The notes under the pieces are model-generated. The model worked only from the letters and a program-made list of their open reading frames with translations, was not told where the DNA came from and made no database searches. From contig NC_134825.1 in the NCBI RefSeq assembly GCF_004210375.1, positions 63,913,558-63,977,557 on the forward strand: a stretch of DNA of 64,000 nucleotides, written 5' to 3'. Every line of letters begins with the position of its first letter. The stretch's first letter is position 1. Source of the stretch: Tachypleus tridentatus. Lineage: Eukaryota; Arthropoda; Merostomata; Xiphosura; Limulidae. The translations under genes and the position numbers were made by a program. Shown here one piece after another: positions 9,896-21,533 of this stretch.

Positions 9896-12158
9896 ACGTT
9901 GAGTCTTTTTTTTCTCTAGTAAGAAAATATTCTAAAATTAAATTAATTAATTCACCAATAGAGGGCAATAGCAGCATAACATCCGAGAGTCAGGGAATAT
10001 AGTTTTGTTTGATTCATAGCACCTTATTGCACATGCAGTCAGTGTTTAATTTTGAGACATAAAGGTTCCGTATTTCTGTTGAGAGCTGTAGGGATTCTCA
10101 ATGTTGGAAGATAATAATTTAAGCGTTACTGAAGTTACTGCTGGCTACTGGAATAGAGAAATGTGGTTGAAACGTTGGTCAAATATCAATTCCCAGTGCA
10201 ACAGAGGCAATGATAAGGTTAATTATAGTGTGTCCACTATTAAATAAGATATAAATCCAAAACAGGTTCTGGTTGTCAGAGATCCGACAGCAGCTAAGCA
10301 CTGTCGAAATGGCAAAAACTGACTCAAACTTAAATAACATACTACAAAAACGAACCAGAAACATTATCGTATGATTATGACTGCACGTTTCCTCCAACTC
10401 ACTGTATCAGGTTTGTTTTAATGTAGCATCTTACGTAAACACAAAACCCTTTTTAATGGTGTTTGTCATAATCCACTCCGTACAGTAAATAGTGTACTAC
10501 GTGACATAGGTAGCACGTGCACATTTTTAAAAACTTCTTTTTTGTATACTTAACAATTTTGAAAATTACAATTTTACACTTTTTGACCATGAGTTCATCA
10601 CACACAAAGATACACATCACACCCTCATGTTGATCACGTGATTGTAAAGAGATAACTTGCTGAGTTTGTGATGGGCGAGGCCAATTACCATGACGTACAA
10701 CTGGATAGACAACCGAAAAGTGTTGAACCAGTTTAAACATATATGTAATCCTTTAACTCTTCTTGTTTTTGCCGCTCTTGAACTGGACTGTTTCACTATT
10801 TCCTTAATAAAATTACTTTAATTTTTTTCCCCCTTCGTGAATAAAATAACATGAAACATAAAACTAAGGGTAAGTTCATATACTTTTGCCTGATAAGGGA
10901 TGTGTCATTGCACCACAGTTTAGATCTATATCTCAAAGGCAAACAGTAATGTTTTTATGTGGGTTTTGAGGTATCCATAGAGTCATTCTAGTCTATTTGC
11001 TGCTAACAAAGTCGTCAGAAGGACACTTATGGCTGTCAGAGTGGTGTGAGTTACAAACTTATATATCGTAGTTATGGGTTGTTTATACCGATTTAATAAC
11101 TAAGAACACTAGTGGTTCCTACATTTCAAGGCTGCTATCAGTTAACTTAAATACTTTGTTCTCGCATAACGTTTGAACATATTAATAGATTGCTTTATAT
11201 TTTATAAAAGGCCTTGAGAAGGCTAGTCCTTATTTAGGGTAAAAATAATAAGTCAGACAACATAAAAATATTTTCTCTGCTTCTCAGATTTCGTTGATCT
11301 TTCTTGATATACCTCAGATTTCAAGATATTTTAGGTTTACAGAAACTTAACATAATATGATTTTTCTTTCTGCTGAAGAACGATAATATACGAATATTTC
11401 TCGATCCAATAAACAGTAAATCTTTCATGTTGTAATTAATGTACACCTTGTGCAATTAATACATTGGAAAATTTATAATTATTTCATGTTCTACATAAAT
11501 AAATAAACACAGATATATAACACAGATAAGGGTTAATTTGATAGACGAATACACTATTTCATACATTTAACTATATATTTTATCGTAGTTTGTTTGCATT
11601 ATACTGGTACACCGACTACGAGTGATATCTTAATGAGCAAGTGTGCAATTATTCGAAATATTCTGAAAGGTAAAAATGTTCTATTAACAGTTGCTCAGGG
11701 CTAAATCTTTGGCTTATTTAGAATCAGGATCGAATCCTGTGAGATGTTTTTGTTGAAATACCGTAACCATGTATAAACGTTTTATTAAAGTTTCTGATAC
11801 ATATACTTTTCCTGATTATTAACGATTAACATGAGCGATCTTGAAATTGAATTCTGTAATGTTCCTGTTAACACAACTGTTAAGATATGTCAACAAACAC
11901 AAATTCAACGGTGAACGAATATGATGTTTACAATTTAAGATGTTTTCGCCACAAAAGCATGGGTTCTGTTAATCTATTGAAGCTTCCTTTATGCGAATGT
12001 TTCAGACTTCATAAACAAAAGCAATTATCCAAATAGGCAAGTCTAATATTATGAAACTAGATCACTTGAAAAACAAACTTAAAAAATTAACCTGGTAATG
12101 AGTATAGCTAATTAAATAGGCTATTTTTGTTTTTTATTTGTAAATATTACAGTGGATT
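9896..12158. other. Long unique AT-rich stretch
   Basis: About 2.2 kb with no SINE, recognisable gene or RNA. Open frames at 10179-10397 and 10453-10740 (minus strand) show no motif and look like chance. A tRNA-like patch near 11695-11745 (ATCAGGATCGAATCCTG) may be a decayed B box. Confidence 0.45.
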
Positions 12159-12329
12159 GTTTCAACAATTAAAGTAGTATTGCTATTAACGAGTTTTTCG
12201 TTGTTTCAACAATTAAAGTAGTATTGCGATTAACGAGTGTTTCGTTGTTTCAACAATTAAAGTAGTATTGCAATTAACGACTTTTTCGTTGTTTCAACAA
12301 TTAAATTGCTATTAATCAGTTTTTCGTCC
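12159..12329. repeat. 44-bp tandem repeat, about 4 copies
   Basis: Units begin with GTTTCAACAATTAAAG at 12159, 12203, 12247 and 12291. The first three are 44 bp and nearly identical, with single changes at TTGCTATT/TTGCGATT/TTGCAATT. The fourth has lost a few bases. Confidence 0.93.
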
Positions 12330-12776
12330 ATAAATCTAATATCTTATAACGTTTTACCAACTAAGAAGATTTATGTTAGTTCTAAACTTACAAGTAAGTA
12401 AAAGACTTTCAAAAAAGGAAGTAAATGCATAGGTGGCTAATATCAATCCTTCAAAAACAGTGAAAACAATATAATACTCATGACATCTCCGTCATGCTTA
12501 TGTAACAGCACAGGCAAAAACCTATCTCTACAATTTCTTCTTTTTTTAAAGTTTTTTTATTTGCTCGAGTGTTTGTGTTTTTTTAATGGGATATTTTAGT
12601 AGACACAGAAAGGTTGTACTTATACCCAAGTTTTAAATACAATGAGTTTTCATCTGAAATAGTTACTATTTATTTACTATTAGCTGGTAATTCCTGTTTC
12701 ACCCTTGTTTTTTTGAAGAAACAACAAATGTCTTTGAGAAAGCCAACTTCAAGGGGTAATGATATATCTCTTACAC
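12330..12776. other. Unique AT-rich DNA
   Basis: No feature recognised. A 64-codon plus frame at 12614-12808 runs into the adjacent SINE tail and is not a gene. Confidence 0.5.
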
Positions 12777-12785
12777 TAGAATTAT

Positions 12786-13071
12786 ATTTGTTTGTTGTTG
12801 TTTTTTAATTTCGCGCAAAGCTGCACGAGGGCTATCTTCGCTAGCCATCCCTAAGTTAGCAGTGTAAGACTAGAGGGAAGGCAACTAGTCATCGCCACCC
12901 ACTGCAAACTCGCGGGCTACTTTTTTTACCAACGAATAGTGGGATTGACCGTGCTATATAACGCCCACACGGCTGAAAGAGCAAACGTGTTTGGTTCGAC
13001 GAGGATTCGAACCCGCGCCCCTCAGATTACGAGTCGAACGCCTTAACCCACCTGACCATGCCGAGCCAATT
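12786..13071 (-). mobile_element. SINE-A (A1), full length with target duplication
   Basis: Complete reverse copy between direct repeats TAGAATTAT at 12777-12785 and 13072-13080. The head at the right contains the reversed B box (GGATTCGAACC). Confidence 0.92.
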
Positions 13072-13080
13072 TAGAATTAT

Positions 13081-13580
13081 GATTTTGTTTTAATTATTAC
13101 TAGTTAATGATGGATATAAATATGGATACACCGTTTGGAGCTGTGTCCCCTCAGCAAAATTGATTGACATCAATGTTTTGGTTTCTGCGTGGTCAAGTAA
13201 ATTAAAAAAACGAAGAAGAAATAAAAACAAGAAATTAAAACTTTTTGCTATGATATTTACAGACGTTCACAGAACTCGTGACTCACTTATTACATAAATA
13301 TTGTTATCAAAGGAAACACTGTATAGTATTGTAAAGCTCTGGTGACCTTTTGAGAAGTTGTTTAAAACTAGCAGGAGTAACTGTCCCCTGGATGGAAGTT
13401 ATGATTAATGAATGGTTATCTTAGGATAAAAAAAGTTGCTTTCCTTATATGTAATTGTAAAAAAAAAAAAGGCCATAAAATCTGCAAAATGTAAAAGTTG
13501 AACATTTGTACGTTCCCCCGCATGGACCTAATGAGCCTCCATACCAATTTTGGTGAAGATCCATCCACACCCTGCAAATT
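13081..13580. other. Unique DNA between two SINEs
   Basis: No feature recognised. It contains a short poly-A run near 13449. Confidence 0.5.
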
Positions 13581-13591
13581 AGTTACATGAG

Positions 13592-13873
13592 GCTTGGCAT
13601 GGTCAAGCGCGTAAGGCGTGCGACTCGTAATCCGAGGGTCGCGGGTTCGCGCCTGCGTCGCGCTAAACATGCTCGCCCTCCCAGCCGTGGGGGTGTATAA
13701 TGTTACGGTCAATCCCACTATTCGTTGGTAAAAGAGTAGCCCAAGAGTTGGCGGTGGGTGGTGATGACTCGTTGCCTTCCCTCTAGTCTTACACTGCTAA
13801 ATTAGGGACGGCTAGCACAGATAGCCCTCGAGTAACTTTGTGCGAAATTCCAAAAACAAACAAACAAACAAAC
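13592..13873 (+). mobile_element. SINE-A (A2), full length with target duplication
   Basis: Forward A2 copy: GGTCAAGCGCGTAAGGCGTG head, altered B box GGTTCGCGCC, GCCCTCCCAGCCGTGGGG body and AGCACAGATAGCCCTCGAG tail region with a long (AAAC)n. Flanked by AGTTACATGAG at 13581-13591 and 13874-13884. The low divergence suggests a younger insertion than most A1 copies. Confidence 0.94.
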
Positions 13874-13884
13874 AGTTACATGAG

Positions 13885-15132
13885 CATACAACAAACAGTA
13901 CTAATATATTTATACAGATATCATATCGATGAGCAGCCCGAACCATTCCCTACATAGGAAGTGCTACTGCCTGTCTGGTAAACAAATTAATTTAACAATG
14001 TAAAAAAAAATGTCTATGATATAAGAATAGTGACAAAAAATAAAACAGAAAGTAATGAATTTGGATGTAATAAATGTTGTAAGCAAGACTATTAATGAAA
14101 GTAACAAGAAATAATAGAGTGTATCTTACTTACCGAACACCAGTTATTGACTTCAAGCACTTTTGTGGAGTTTATCTTGTATAATACACGTATGGGAAAT
14201 ATAAATATGCAAGCTTTTTTATGTTCAAGTTCTATGTTTTGTTGCTTACTTTCAAGGCTTATAGGAACTTTCAAAGTTTCATTTTATGATACATTTGTAA
14301 AAGTTTTGGGGGGTTTATTTACATTCAGAGTAGAAACTACAAAACATTGCCAAAATAATATATTCTAAAAGAACGGAAGAAAATCTTTTTTGCTTTGTCC
14401 AAAAACATAACACTTGATATAAGGGAAAAAAACAACGTCATCTACAAATTTTGCTTAAAAACGCAAGAAGGAATCAATTGGAGAAAACAAATTTTTTTTT
14501 TGCTTATTGTTATGTAAGTACATAATAATACTGAGATATTAAAAATTGCAACTTTAAAAAATACTCCAGGGTTTTCAGAACAGTTCTTTGTCCCGTTTCT
14601 ATTTTCCGCATATCATATTATCCTGAATTACAGAGCAACATACTTCGTAGATATAAATATAGTTACTAATATTCATGGACAGTTACCAATGTTTCATAGC
14701 AGATAAACAACTGTTTCTCTATATAATACAGAACTTTCTATGTGTGTGCAAATTTCTGTGAAGTAATTTTTCACGTGTCGAATTTTTCGTTCCGTATTCA
14801 GTTGTCTTTCAGGACTGTCCAGACCTTTACCGAGAATTACTTTGACCGACGAAGAAGCCAATTAAATACATTTCTTTAATCTCGAAAATTGTCGATGACG
14901 GCGAAGTATAATAATAACAAAAATGCTGTAAAAATTAATTAAATACTTACAGTATAGCATATGATTGGTGCGTAGGTGAGAGCGAATATTGAAAATTATT
15001 ACATCAAGAAACAGTGGGAGTTGTTAACTCAATTTGAATGTTTGTATCTTTATTGTTTTTTTTTTCATATTTTATTAAACTCGATCTTCTGATTAAAAAC
15101 ATGGCAAAAATTACAAATGCTTTCTCTTTTCT
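13885..15132. other. Unique AT-rich DNA
   Basis: No SINE for 1.2 kb. Overlapping antisense frames near 14092-14368 have no recognisable motif. Confidence 0.5.
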
Positions 15133-15245
15133 CCAGAAGCACAGCTTAGAGTCTCTAGGCTTTCGACTCTAAAAGTCGATATTCAATGTATATGGTGGGC
15201 AGAGCACAGATAGCCCATTTTGTAGTCTTGCGCTTAACAACAACA
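15133..15245 (+). mobile_element. SINE-B, diverged
   Basis: TCCAGAAGCACAG head remnant, decayed B box, then GGTGGGCAGAGCACAGATAG, TTTTGTAGTCTTGCGCTTAA and an AACAACAAC tail. Confidence 0.75.
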
Positions 15246-15732
15246 AAGCTATAACAAATCCTTTCATTCCGTTTTAACACATGCCATGTTTAATTCACGT
15301 AATGTCAAATTCAATTATTTAGCCTTCACTGTCTGATAATTAAAAGCATAGTACTAACTAAAGCATACTGACATCTATTTTTTTTTTATACATTCTTAAC
15401 TGGAGATTATCATATATTGTGTACTACACACGTAGTAGTCCGTCGATTGAAGGAGAGGTTGGCGGTTTCCTGCCTTTAGGTTTAACTACAGTAATCATTT
15501 ATGATAGAATTTGATCATTTTCTACTACGAACTTGTTTTAAGCGATTTTAAGACTGAAAATGTGGTTTGTAGACGTTATTTTTTAGACATTTTGGTGACG
15601 GAAAGTTCAACATAATTTTATTTGTTTCGGATATTCGAACAAAATGTGGCAGCTTTTTTGTCACACTTTTTAAAACAAAAGCTCGTGCACGTATTTAGGT
15701 CGAATTAAAAGGGCCAACTCCCACTGTTTCTG
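15246..15732. other. Unique AT-rich DNA
   Basis: No feature recognised. Confidence 0.5.
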
Positions 15733-15740
15733 AGTCTAAT

Positions 15741-16019
15741 GGGGACTGACATGGCCCAGCGCGTTAAGGCGTGCGCTTCGTAATATGAGGGTCGCGGGTT
15801 CGCGCCCGAGTCGCGCCAAACATGCTCGCCCTACCAGCCGTGGGGGCGTTATAATGTGACGGTCAATCCCACTATTCGTTAGTAAAAGAGTAGCTCAAGA
15901 GTTGGCGGTGGGTGGTGATGATTAGCTGCCTTCCCTCTAGTCTTACACTGCTAAATTAGGGACGGCTAGCACAGATAGCCCTCAAGTAGCTTTCTGCGAA
16001 ATTCCAAAAACCAATTCTT
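15741..16019 (+). mobile_element. SINE-A (A2), full length with target duplication
   Basis: Forward A2 copy with B box GGTTCGCGCC and CAGCGCGTTAAGGCGTG head. Direct repeats AGTCTAAT at 15733-15740 and 16020-16027 extend to 12 of 13 matches (TTCTNAGTCTAAT). Confidence 0.92.
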
Positions 16020-16031
16020 AGTCTAATCAGT

Positions 16032-16150
16032 CTCAATGGCTTCACTAACCGTCCCTAATTTTGATCTGATAAACCAGATGAAAAGCAGTTAGTCAACAGT
16101 TCCCACCTCCAACTTATGGTATATTCTAATCGAATAGTTGGTTCCAACTG
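16032..16150 (-). mobile_element. Old SINE-A relative, partial
   Basis: CTAACCGTCCCTAATTTTGA, CTGATAAACCAGATG and CACCTCCAACTTATGG align in order with the tail half of reversed SINE-A, at low identity. Confidence 0.5.
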
Positions 16151-16554
16151 CCATACTTATGAAGTGATCAAAATAGTTTCATTTTGAGTTTACTTACTGA
16201 TAAAATATATTTAAATACAGTTTACAGCTTTTACAGTAAGATTAATTTTAGCACAGGTACGACTTTTCAATCACTAGTGCAATCTTTATTAAGTACATGC
16301 ATTTTTTACAATAAATAATGCTTTACTCTTTAAATCAACATTTCAAATCCAATAATGTATCATATTTTAGAATTGATTGTTGTTACTTATTTATGTAAGT
16401 ATCAATCCATGTAAATGTTACAGATATTCTATAAATCCTGCTTTTAACATTTTTCGCATATCATTATCTTCATATGTTATGCTTTATTTCTTTGCGAATG
16501 CCACATATTATTCGCACATTATAAGCATTTTAGGCTATTAAAGGTAAGTGAACG

Positions 16555-16675
16555 TTTGTTTGAAGTTGCGCTCACGCGCCACACAATGGGCAATCTGCGC
16601 TCAACCAATCACGGGTATCTAAATCCTGTTTCTGGCGTTCTCAGTTCGCAGACATGTTGTGCCACTGGGGGGCGT
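16555..16675 (-). mobile_element. SINE-B, full length
   Basis: Reverse copy from GTTTGTTTGAAG to TGCCACTGGGGGGCG. The reversed B box is interrupted by a small insertion (GGTATCTAAATCCTG). The match to the family is clear at the head end. Confidence 0.8.
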
Positions 16676-17325
16676 GAGTAAAGGACTATTTATCAGCAAC
16701 AAACATTTTTAATGGTTTTATGACGCTCATACATTGTTCTTTTCAAATAGCTACGATAGATATGATTGTTTTAAAATTTTAATTTCAATTTTTTCAGCCC
16801 ATTTTGTCTTCTGCTATTAAGAGGAAAACACGAGTTTATCTACAGACGTATATGTAGAAAGAAATATATTTTATATGTAAACACCTTTTGTGTTTTTGAA
16901 CGTGTAATTTAGTCCTTACAAAATCTTCTTCTCTCATCATACTATATGTTAACGACTTATATATGCACAGCGATAGTACATAGTTAAGAAAAAAATGTGA
17001 AAATGATACCACCATTTTTTTATATGTTGTGCTTAATTAAAGGTAGAGTTTCTCCATACCAAGTTTTGATTAAATTACAGAGAAACAACCACAATAAATG
17101 ATTGTAATGACACAAAAATGCCACTTAATAGAAGTACAGCAAAAGTCCTAAAACAGTGTAGAAAATAATAACTAACTTTTTTGCATATTAAAAGGTTTCT
17201 TAACATTGCTTTAAATTTACCAGAACTACCTTAAAGTTTCTTATTCAAAACGAACTTAGCATATATGTAATGTTTTGCTTTTTCAGTATCAACTGTGGTT
17301 CCACAAAAATTCTTTAACACTGGAG
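16676..17325. other. Unique AT-rich DNA
   Basis: No feature recognised. Confidence 0.5.
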
Positions 17326-17605
17326 CTGGCCTGGCAAGGCCACATGGGTTAAGGCGTTCGACTCGTAATCTGAGAGTCGCGGGTTCGAGTCCCCGTCACA
17401 CCAAACATGCTTGCCCTTTCAAGTGTGGGGGCGTTATAATATTACGTTTAATCCCACTATTCGTTGGTAAAAGAGTAGCCCAAGAGTTGGCGTTAGGTGG
17501 TGATGACTAGCTTCCTTCCCTCTAGTCTTACACTGCTAAATTAGTGATGGTTATCGCAGATAACCCTCATGTAGCTTTGCGCGAAATTCCAAAACAAACA
17601 AAGAA
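17326..17605 (+). mobile_element. SINE-A (A1), full length
   Basis: Forward copy with TGGCAAGGCCACATGGGTTAAGG head, B box GGTTCGAGTCC and tail AATTCCAAAACAAACAAAG. The 71-codon frame at 17295-17510 is a read-through of the repeat. Confidence 0.9.
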
Positions 17606-17871
17606 ACCAATACTGGGGATTTCTTATCAACAACGAAAGTAAATATTTCAATAATAAACATTTTGAGCCACGATGCTGCAAAAAAGGTATTATGTGTAAA
17701 GATAATTTTTGTGACTAGTGTCAAATGAAAAGAATGTTATTAAAACACTGCTTTTTGTTACTTTGCATGTTCTCAAAACACTACAGCACTTGGAAACATT
17801 ACGTCTGATCAATAACTACCACAAACACAGTAACGTGCAGAGGACATTACAAGTGTAGTAGCTCATTACAA

Positions 17872-18149
17872 TGGCCCGGCATCGCCAAGCGCGTAAGGCG
17901 TGCGACTCGTAATCCGAGGGTCGCGGGTTCGCGCCCGCGTCGCGCCAAACATGCTCGCCCTCCCAGCCGTGGGGGCATTATAACGTGATGGTCAATCCCA
18001 CTATTCGTTGGTAAAAGAGTAGCCCAAGAGTTGGCGGTGGGTGGTGATGACTAGCTGCCTTCCCTCTAGTCTTACACTGCAAAATTAGGGACGGCTAGCA
18101 CAGATAGTCCTCGAGTAGCTTTGTGCTATATTCAAAAACAAACAAACAA
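17872..18149 (+). mobile_element. SINE-A (A2), full length with target duplication
   Basis: Forward A2 copy very close to the subfamily pattern, with B box GGTTCGCGCC and (AAAC)n tail. Perfect 12-bp direct repeats AGCTCATTACAA at 17860-17871 and 18150-18161. Confidence 0.95.
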
Positions 18150-18161
18150 AGCTCATTACAA

Positions 18162-18810
18162 AAAAGTGCACTTTTCAAGCAACGTGAGGAAAGTTTTTTT
18201 TTGGGAGAAGAGGTGTAAGTATTATTAGATACTCTGTGGACAGTTAGTCGCTTCGGGTTCATGAAAAAGAAATGAATCTTCTTTTATTCATATTAAGCTG
18301 GTATTATAAATTCTGTTAAGATCGAAAACTAAGCAGCGATTTCTTGCGTATGAACACTTAATAGCATATCACGGGTTTTGTTTTGTTTTCAGTGTAAAAG
18401 CCTACAAATCATTCTGTGCCATTTATTTTAAATGTGAAATCTTTTTTTTTTAACTCGCAGCAAAAAAGGTCTAGAGTCAGACATGTTTTTTAGTAGTTGT
18501 GGACAAGTTGTTATAAATTACAAAAGGGTACTTTTGGGGAACATAAGAGGAGCTCCCCTTGCCCATGTGCATGTCACTGTACCTGCATGAAACACATCCT
18601 TAAATTACTGTATAAATTTGATAAGTTGTGACATCAATACACTCAAAATGATGATAACTGTAAAATATCATTTCGAAACTCTCATATAAATCATATTTTA
18701 ACACATTGAATAGCATCAGTTCGAGTTTATTAAGTTTGTGACGAAATACATTTTGAAATTTTAGTTATAAGTGTGCGCCGTTAGGTGGTTGATATCTTTC
18801 CATCACGAGT
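18162..18810. other. Unique AT-rich DNA
   Basis: No feature recognised. A GC-richer word cluster near 18535-18580 (AGGAGCTCCCCTTGCCC) is too short to assign. Confidence 0.45.
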
Positions 18811-19210
18811 GTTTGTTTAATTTTGTGTAAAGTTACTCAAGGATGTCCCCGCTAATACAGCGGTAAGTCTATGGACGTACAACGCTAAAATCAGGGGTTC
18901 GGTTCCCCTCGGTGAGCTCAGCAGATAGCTCGATGTGGCTTTGCTATAAGAAAACACACACAGGCACATACTCAAGGACTGTTTGCGTCAACCGTTTATA
19001 ATTTTGAAGTGAAAGACGAGAGTGAATAAAGTTAGTCAACATCAACCACCGCCAACTCTTGAGATACTCTTTCACCAACAAAATGTGGAATTGACTGTAA
19101 CATCATTACGCTTTTACAGCTAAAAGGGCCAGTCTGTTCGGTGATGAAACTCAAATTCGCGACCCTCAGATTGCGAGTCGAATGCCTTAACAACCAGGCT
19201 ATGCCAGGCC
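18811..19210 (-). mobile_element. SINE-A (A1), split by a SINE-C
   Basis: Reverse SINE-A whose tail part (18811-18843) and body plus head (18979-19210) are separated by a SINE-C. The body resumes at the duplicated target word. It is more diverged than the inserted element, as expected of an older host copy. Confidence 0.88.
18844..18968 (+). mobile_element. SINE-C nested in SINE-A, with target duplication
   Basis: Forward SINE-C: CCCCGCTAATACAGCGGTAAG head, B box GGGTTCGGTTCCCC, CTCAGCAGATAGCTCGATG, GTGGCTTTGCTATAAGAAAA and an (AC)n-like tail. TACTCAAGGA at 18834-18843 and 18969-18978 is the target duplication, made from SINE-A sequence. Confidence 0.95.
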
Positions 19211-19699
19211 TCCAGTAATACTGGGTATATTCAAGAGCTAACTAACTTTTATGACTGTTGACGCTTTGATATGTGATTTATTTAATAATGTTAACGTTTT
19301 GGAAATACATGGGAATTTTAGTTGAATGTTCATATCTTCCCGACATTTAAGTACTTTTCTTCGAATACACAAAGTTTGGGATCAGTCATTGTTAACATTA
19401 CTGTGTAATGTACTATAACATTTCAAATAATCTCAGTATTTTTTATAAAGAGTAAATAGAAAGTTAAAAGTATCATAACCATACAAGCACGTCTCTAATG
19501 ACTGCACAACGGAAGTAGAATTCTAATTTTAACCGTGCGCTTTATGACAGTTCACACATTTGAGTTCAAACCCAGAATAGCAAAAGTCATTAACAAATGT
19601 GTGTTAAATTTTCAACTCTGGCTCGAAACTGAAAGACCGTGTTTTCCACAAGTTCCGTGACTAGGTTGTTCTACGTATCTGGTTCTCAAGCTTTGGGTA
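19211..19699. other. Unique AT-rich DNA
   Basis: No feature recognised. Confidence 0.5.
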
Positions 19700-19820
19700 T
19701 ATATGTGTGTTTTTCTTATAGCAAAGCCACATCAGGCTATCGGCAGAGTTCACCGAGGGGAATCAAACCCTTGATTTTAGCGTTGTACATCCGTAGACTT
19801 ACCGCTGTACCAGCGGGGGA
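19700..19820 (-). mobile_element. SINE-C
   Basis: Reverse copy: GTGTGTTTTTCTTATAGCAA tail, CAAAGCCACATCAGGCTATC, reversed B box (GGAATCAAACCC) and head complement CGCTGTACCAGCGGGGG. The 61-codon frame at 19639-19824 runs through it. Confidence 0.85.
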
Positions 19821-19908
19821 ATGAAGCTGTGGGAACCATACGACATTCAAGTAAAGTGAACCAAGTAGTGCGGATAGAAAGGTATTTCTAACCAGTTCGT
19901 TTTCCTTG

Positions 19909-20180
19909 GCGCGGCATGGCCAGGTGGTTAAGTACTCGACTCGTCATCTGAGTGTCGCTGGTTTGAATCTCCGTCACACCAAACATGGTCGCCCTTTTAG
20001 CTGTTGGGGCGTTGTAATATTACGATCATTCCCACTATTCGTGGTAAAAGAGTAGCCCAAGACATGGCGGTGGGCGGTGATGACTAGTTGCCTTCCCTTT
20101 AGTCTTACACTACTAAACTAGGGACGGTTAGCGTAGATAACCCCCTTGTAGCTTTGCGCGAAAATCAAAACAAACAAACA
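19909..20180 (+). mobile_element. SINE-A (A1), full length
   Basis: Forward copy with CGGCATGGCCAGGTGGTTAA head, decayed B box (GGTTTGAATCT) and (AAAC)n tail. Confidence 0.9.
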
Positions 20181-20187
20181 ATCGTTG

Positions 20188-20320
20188 TCATTTTTGTTTA
20201 TTTGCTGTTAAGCACAAAACCACCCGAGAGGTTATCTGGTATGTGCATTACACGAGTACCGTAACCCACTTTTTTGGAAGTATGAGCCCTGAGAATTACT
20301 GCTGAACCGTTGAAGTGCTC
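20188..20320 (-). mobile_element. SINE-B, diverged
   Basis: Begins almost directly after the preceding SINE-A tail: TTTTTGTTTATTTGCTGTTA, AAGCACAAAACCACCCGAGAGG, a weak reversed B box and ACTGCTGAACCGTTG at the head end. Confidence 0.65.
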
Positions 20321-20891
20321 AAACATTTAGTGGCAAAGTTGTGCGCACATTGCTACTGACAGAAGATAGTAAAATAGAAGATCATAATACTGTTAATATA
20401 CATTAACCTCACACTTTCAACATAAACTGAGCAGAATTTTTTATACATCAAAAAATACAACAATCAAAGATAATTATTCAAAGACAATATTTATAGCACT
20501 CTACAATTTATTTTGTATAAAAAATAGTTTTAAAATAGAGGATTCACCTTCATTTGTTCAGGAGGAGAACGTGTGTAAATTTAATATGATCAAAATACAT
20601 AGATGCTCATACTATATCTATGTCCGATCTTATTATATGACACTTGAAACAAGTTAAGTAAGTACAGGTTAAGTAAGTACAAAATGTCGTTATGTATTTT
20701 TCTTAATTCAACTTCATGTACTTACGTTAATACAACTGTTTGTGAATGGATAGACAAGAGATGAAGCGTCAGTACTTCTTATTTAAATTTACACTAGTAA
20801 ACTGTGAAAAATGTGAATGTTTTTGAAAAGTAAAAATGCACCAACAAAGTGAAGTAAATATAGTAATCCCATCTTTTTACCCTTCATATTT
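20321..20891. other. Unique AT-rich DNA
   Basis: No feature recognised. AGGTTAAGTAAGTAC is locally duplicated near 20655-20680. Confidence 0.5.
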
Positions 20892-20900
20892 CGAGATGTA

Positions 20901-21030
20901 CCATGGGTGTATATGTGTTTTTCGTATAGCAAAGCCACAAAGGGCTATCTGCTCAGCCCACCGAGGGGAATCGAACCCTTGATTTTAGGGTTGTAAACCC
21001 GGAGACATACCGCTGTACTAGCGGGGGGCA
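20901..21030 (-). mobile_element. SINE-C, full length with target duplication
   Basis: Reverse, well-conserved copy with reversed B box GGGGAATCGAACCC and head end CGCTGTACTAGCGGGGGG. Direct repeats CGAGATGTA at 20892-20900 and 21031-21039. Confidence 0.93.
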
Positions 21031-21070
21031 CGAGATGTATAATATAAGTATTTTTTACTGGTACCTTTCA

Positions 21071-21112
21071 TAATGAGAAGTACTGTTGAATGTTTGTATA
21101 TGGTGTAACAGT
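21071..21112 (+). repeat. 42-bp direct repeat, copy 1
   Basis: Begins TAATGAGAAGTACTGTTGAA. It matches 22132-22173 at about 38 of 42 positions. Flanks differ at both ends. Origin unknown. Confidence 0.85.
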
Positions 21113-21239
21113 CACATTTAGAAACAGAGAAGTACAAAAATATATTCGTTGCGTAACTTTAAAGTTTAATAGAATATATGTATATACTATATAAATATAT
21201 ATAACCATATTTTTAAAAAAAAACCGAAACAAAACATAT

Positions 21240-21505
21240 TTAAATTAAATAAATACATTTAAATAAAGTTAAATAAGTAAACAAAATCAAGAAAAGGTCT
21301 GCTTCAGAAACATCAAATCCCAACCTGCGATTAATTATACTATAATCATATTTTTTTAAAAGCCAAAATAAAAAGAAATTAAACAAAACAAAATTTTATG
21401 GTTATGATATAATTAATTAAAGGTTGGGATTTGATGTTTCTAACGCAGTCCTTCCTCATGATTTTGTTTACTTATTTAACTTTATTTAAATGTATTTATT
21501 TAATT
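21240..21505. repeat. AT-rich inverted repeat, about 105-bp arms
   Basis: Left arm about 21240-21350 and right arm about 21400-21505 are imperfect reverse complements around a spacer of about 50 bp. Both contain CATCAAATCCCAACCT or its complement. TA-rich DNA lies on both sides. A MITE-like or foldback element is likely, but no clear terminal motif or duplication could be fixed. Confidence 0.8.
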
Positions 21506-21510
21506 TCACA

Positions 21511-21533
21511 ATATATATATATATATATATATA
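21511..21533. repeat. (AT)n microsatellite
   Basis: About eleven AT units bordering the AT-rich inverted repeat. Confidence 0.95.

Noticed and set aside
12159..12329. CRISPR array
   Set aside because: The repeats are contiguous 44-bp units without unique spacers, so this is a minisatellite in a eukaryotic genome.
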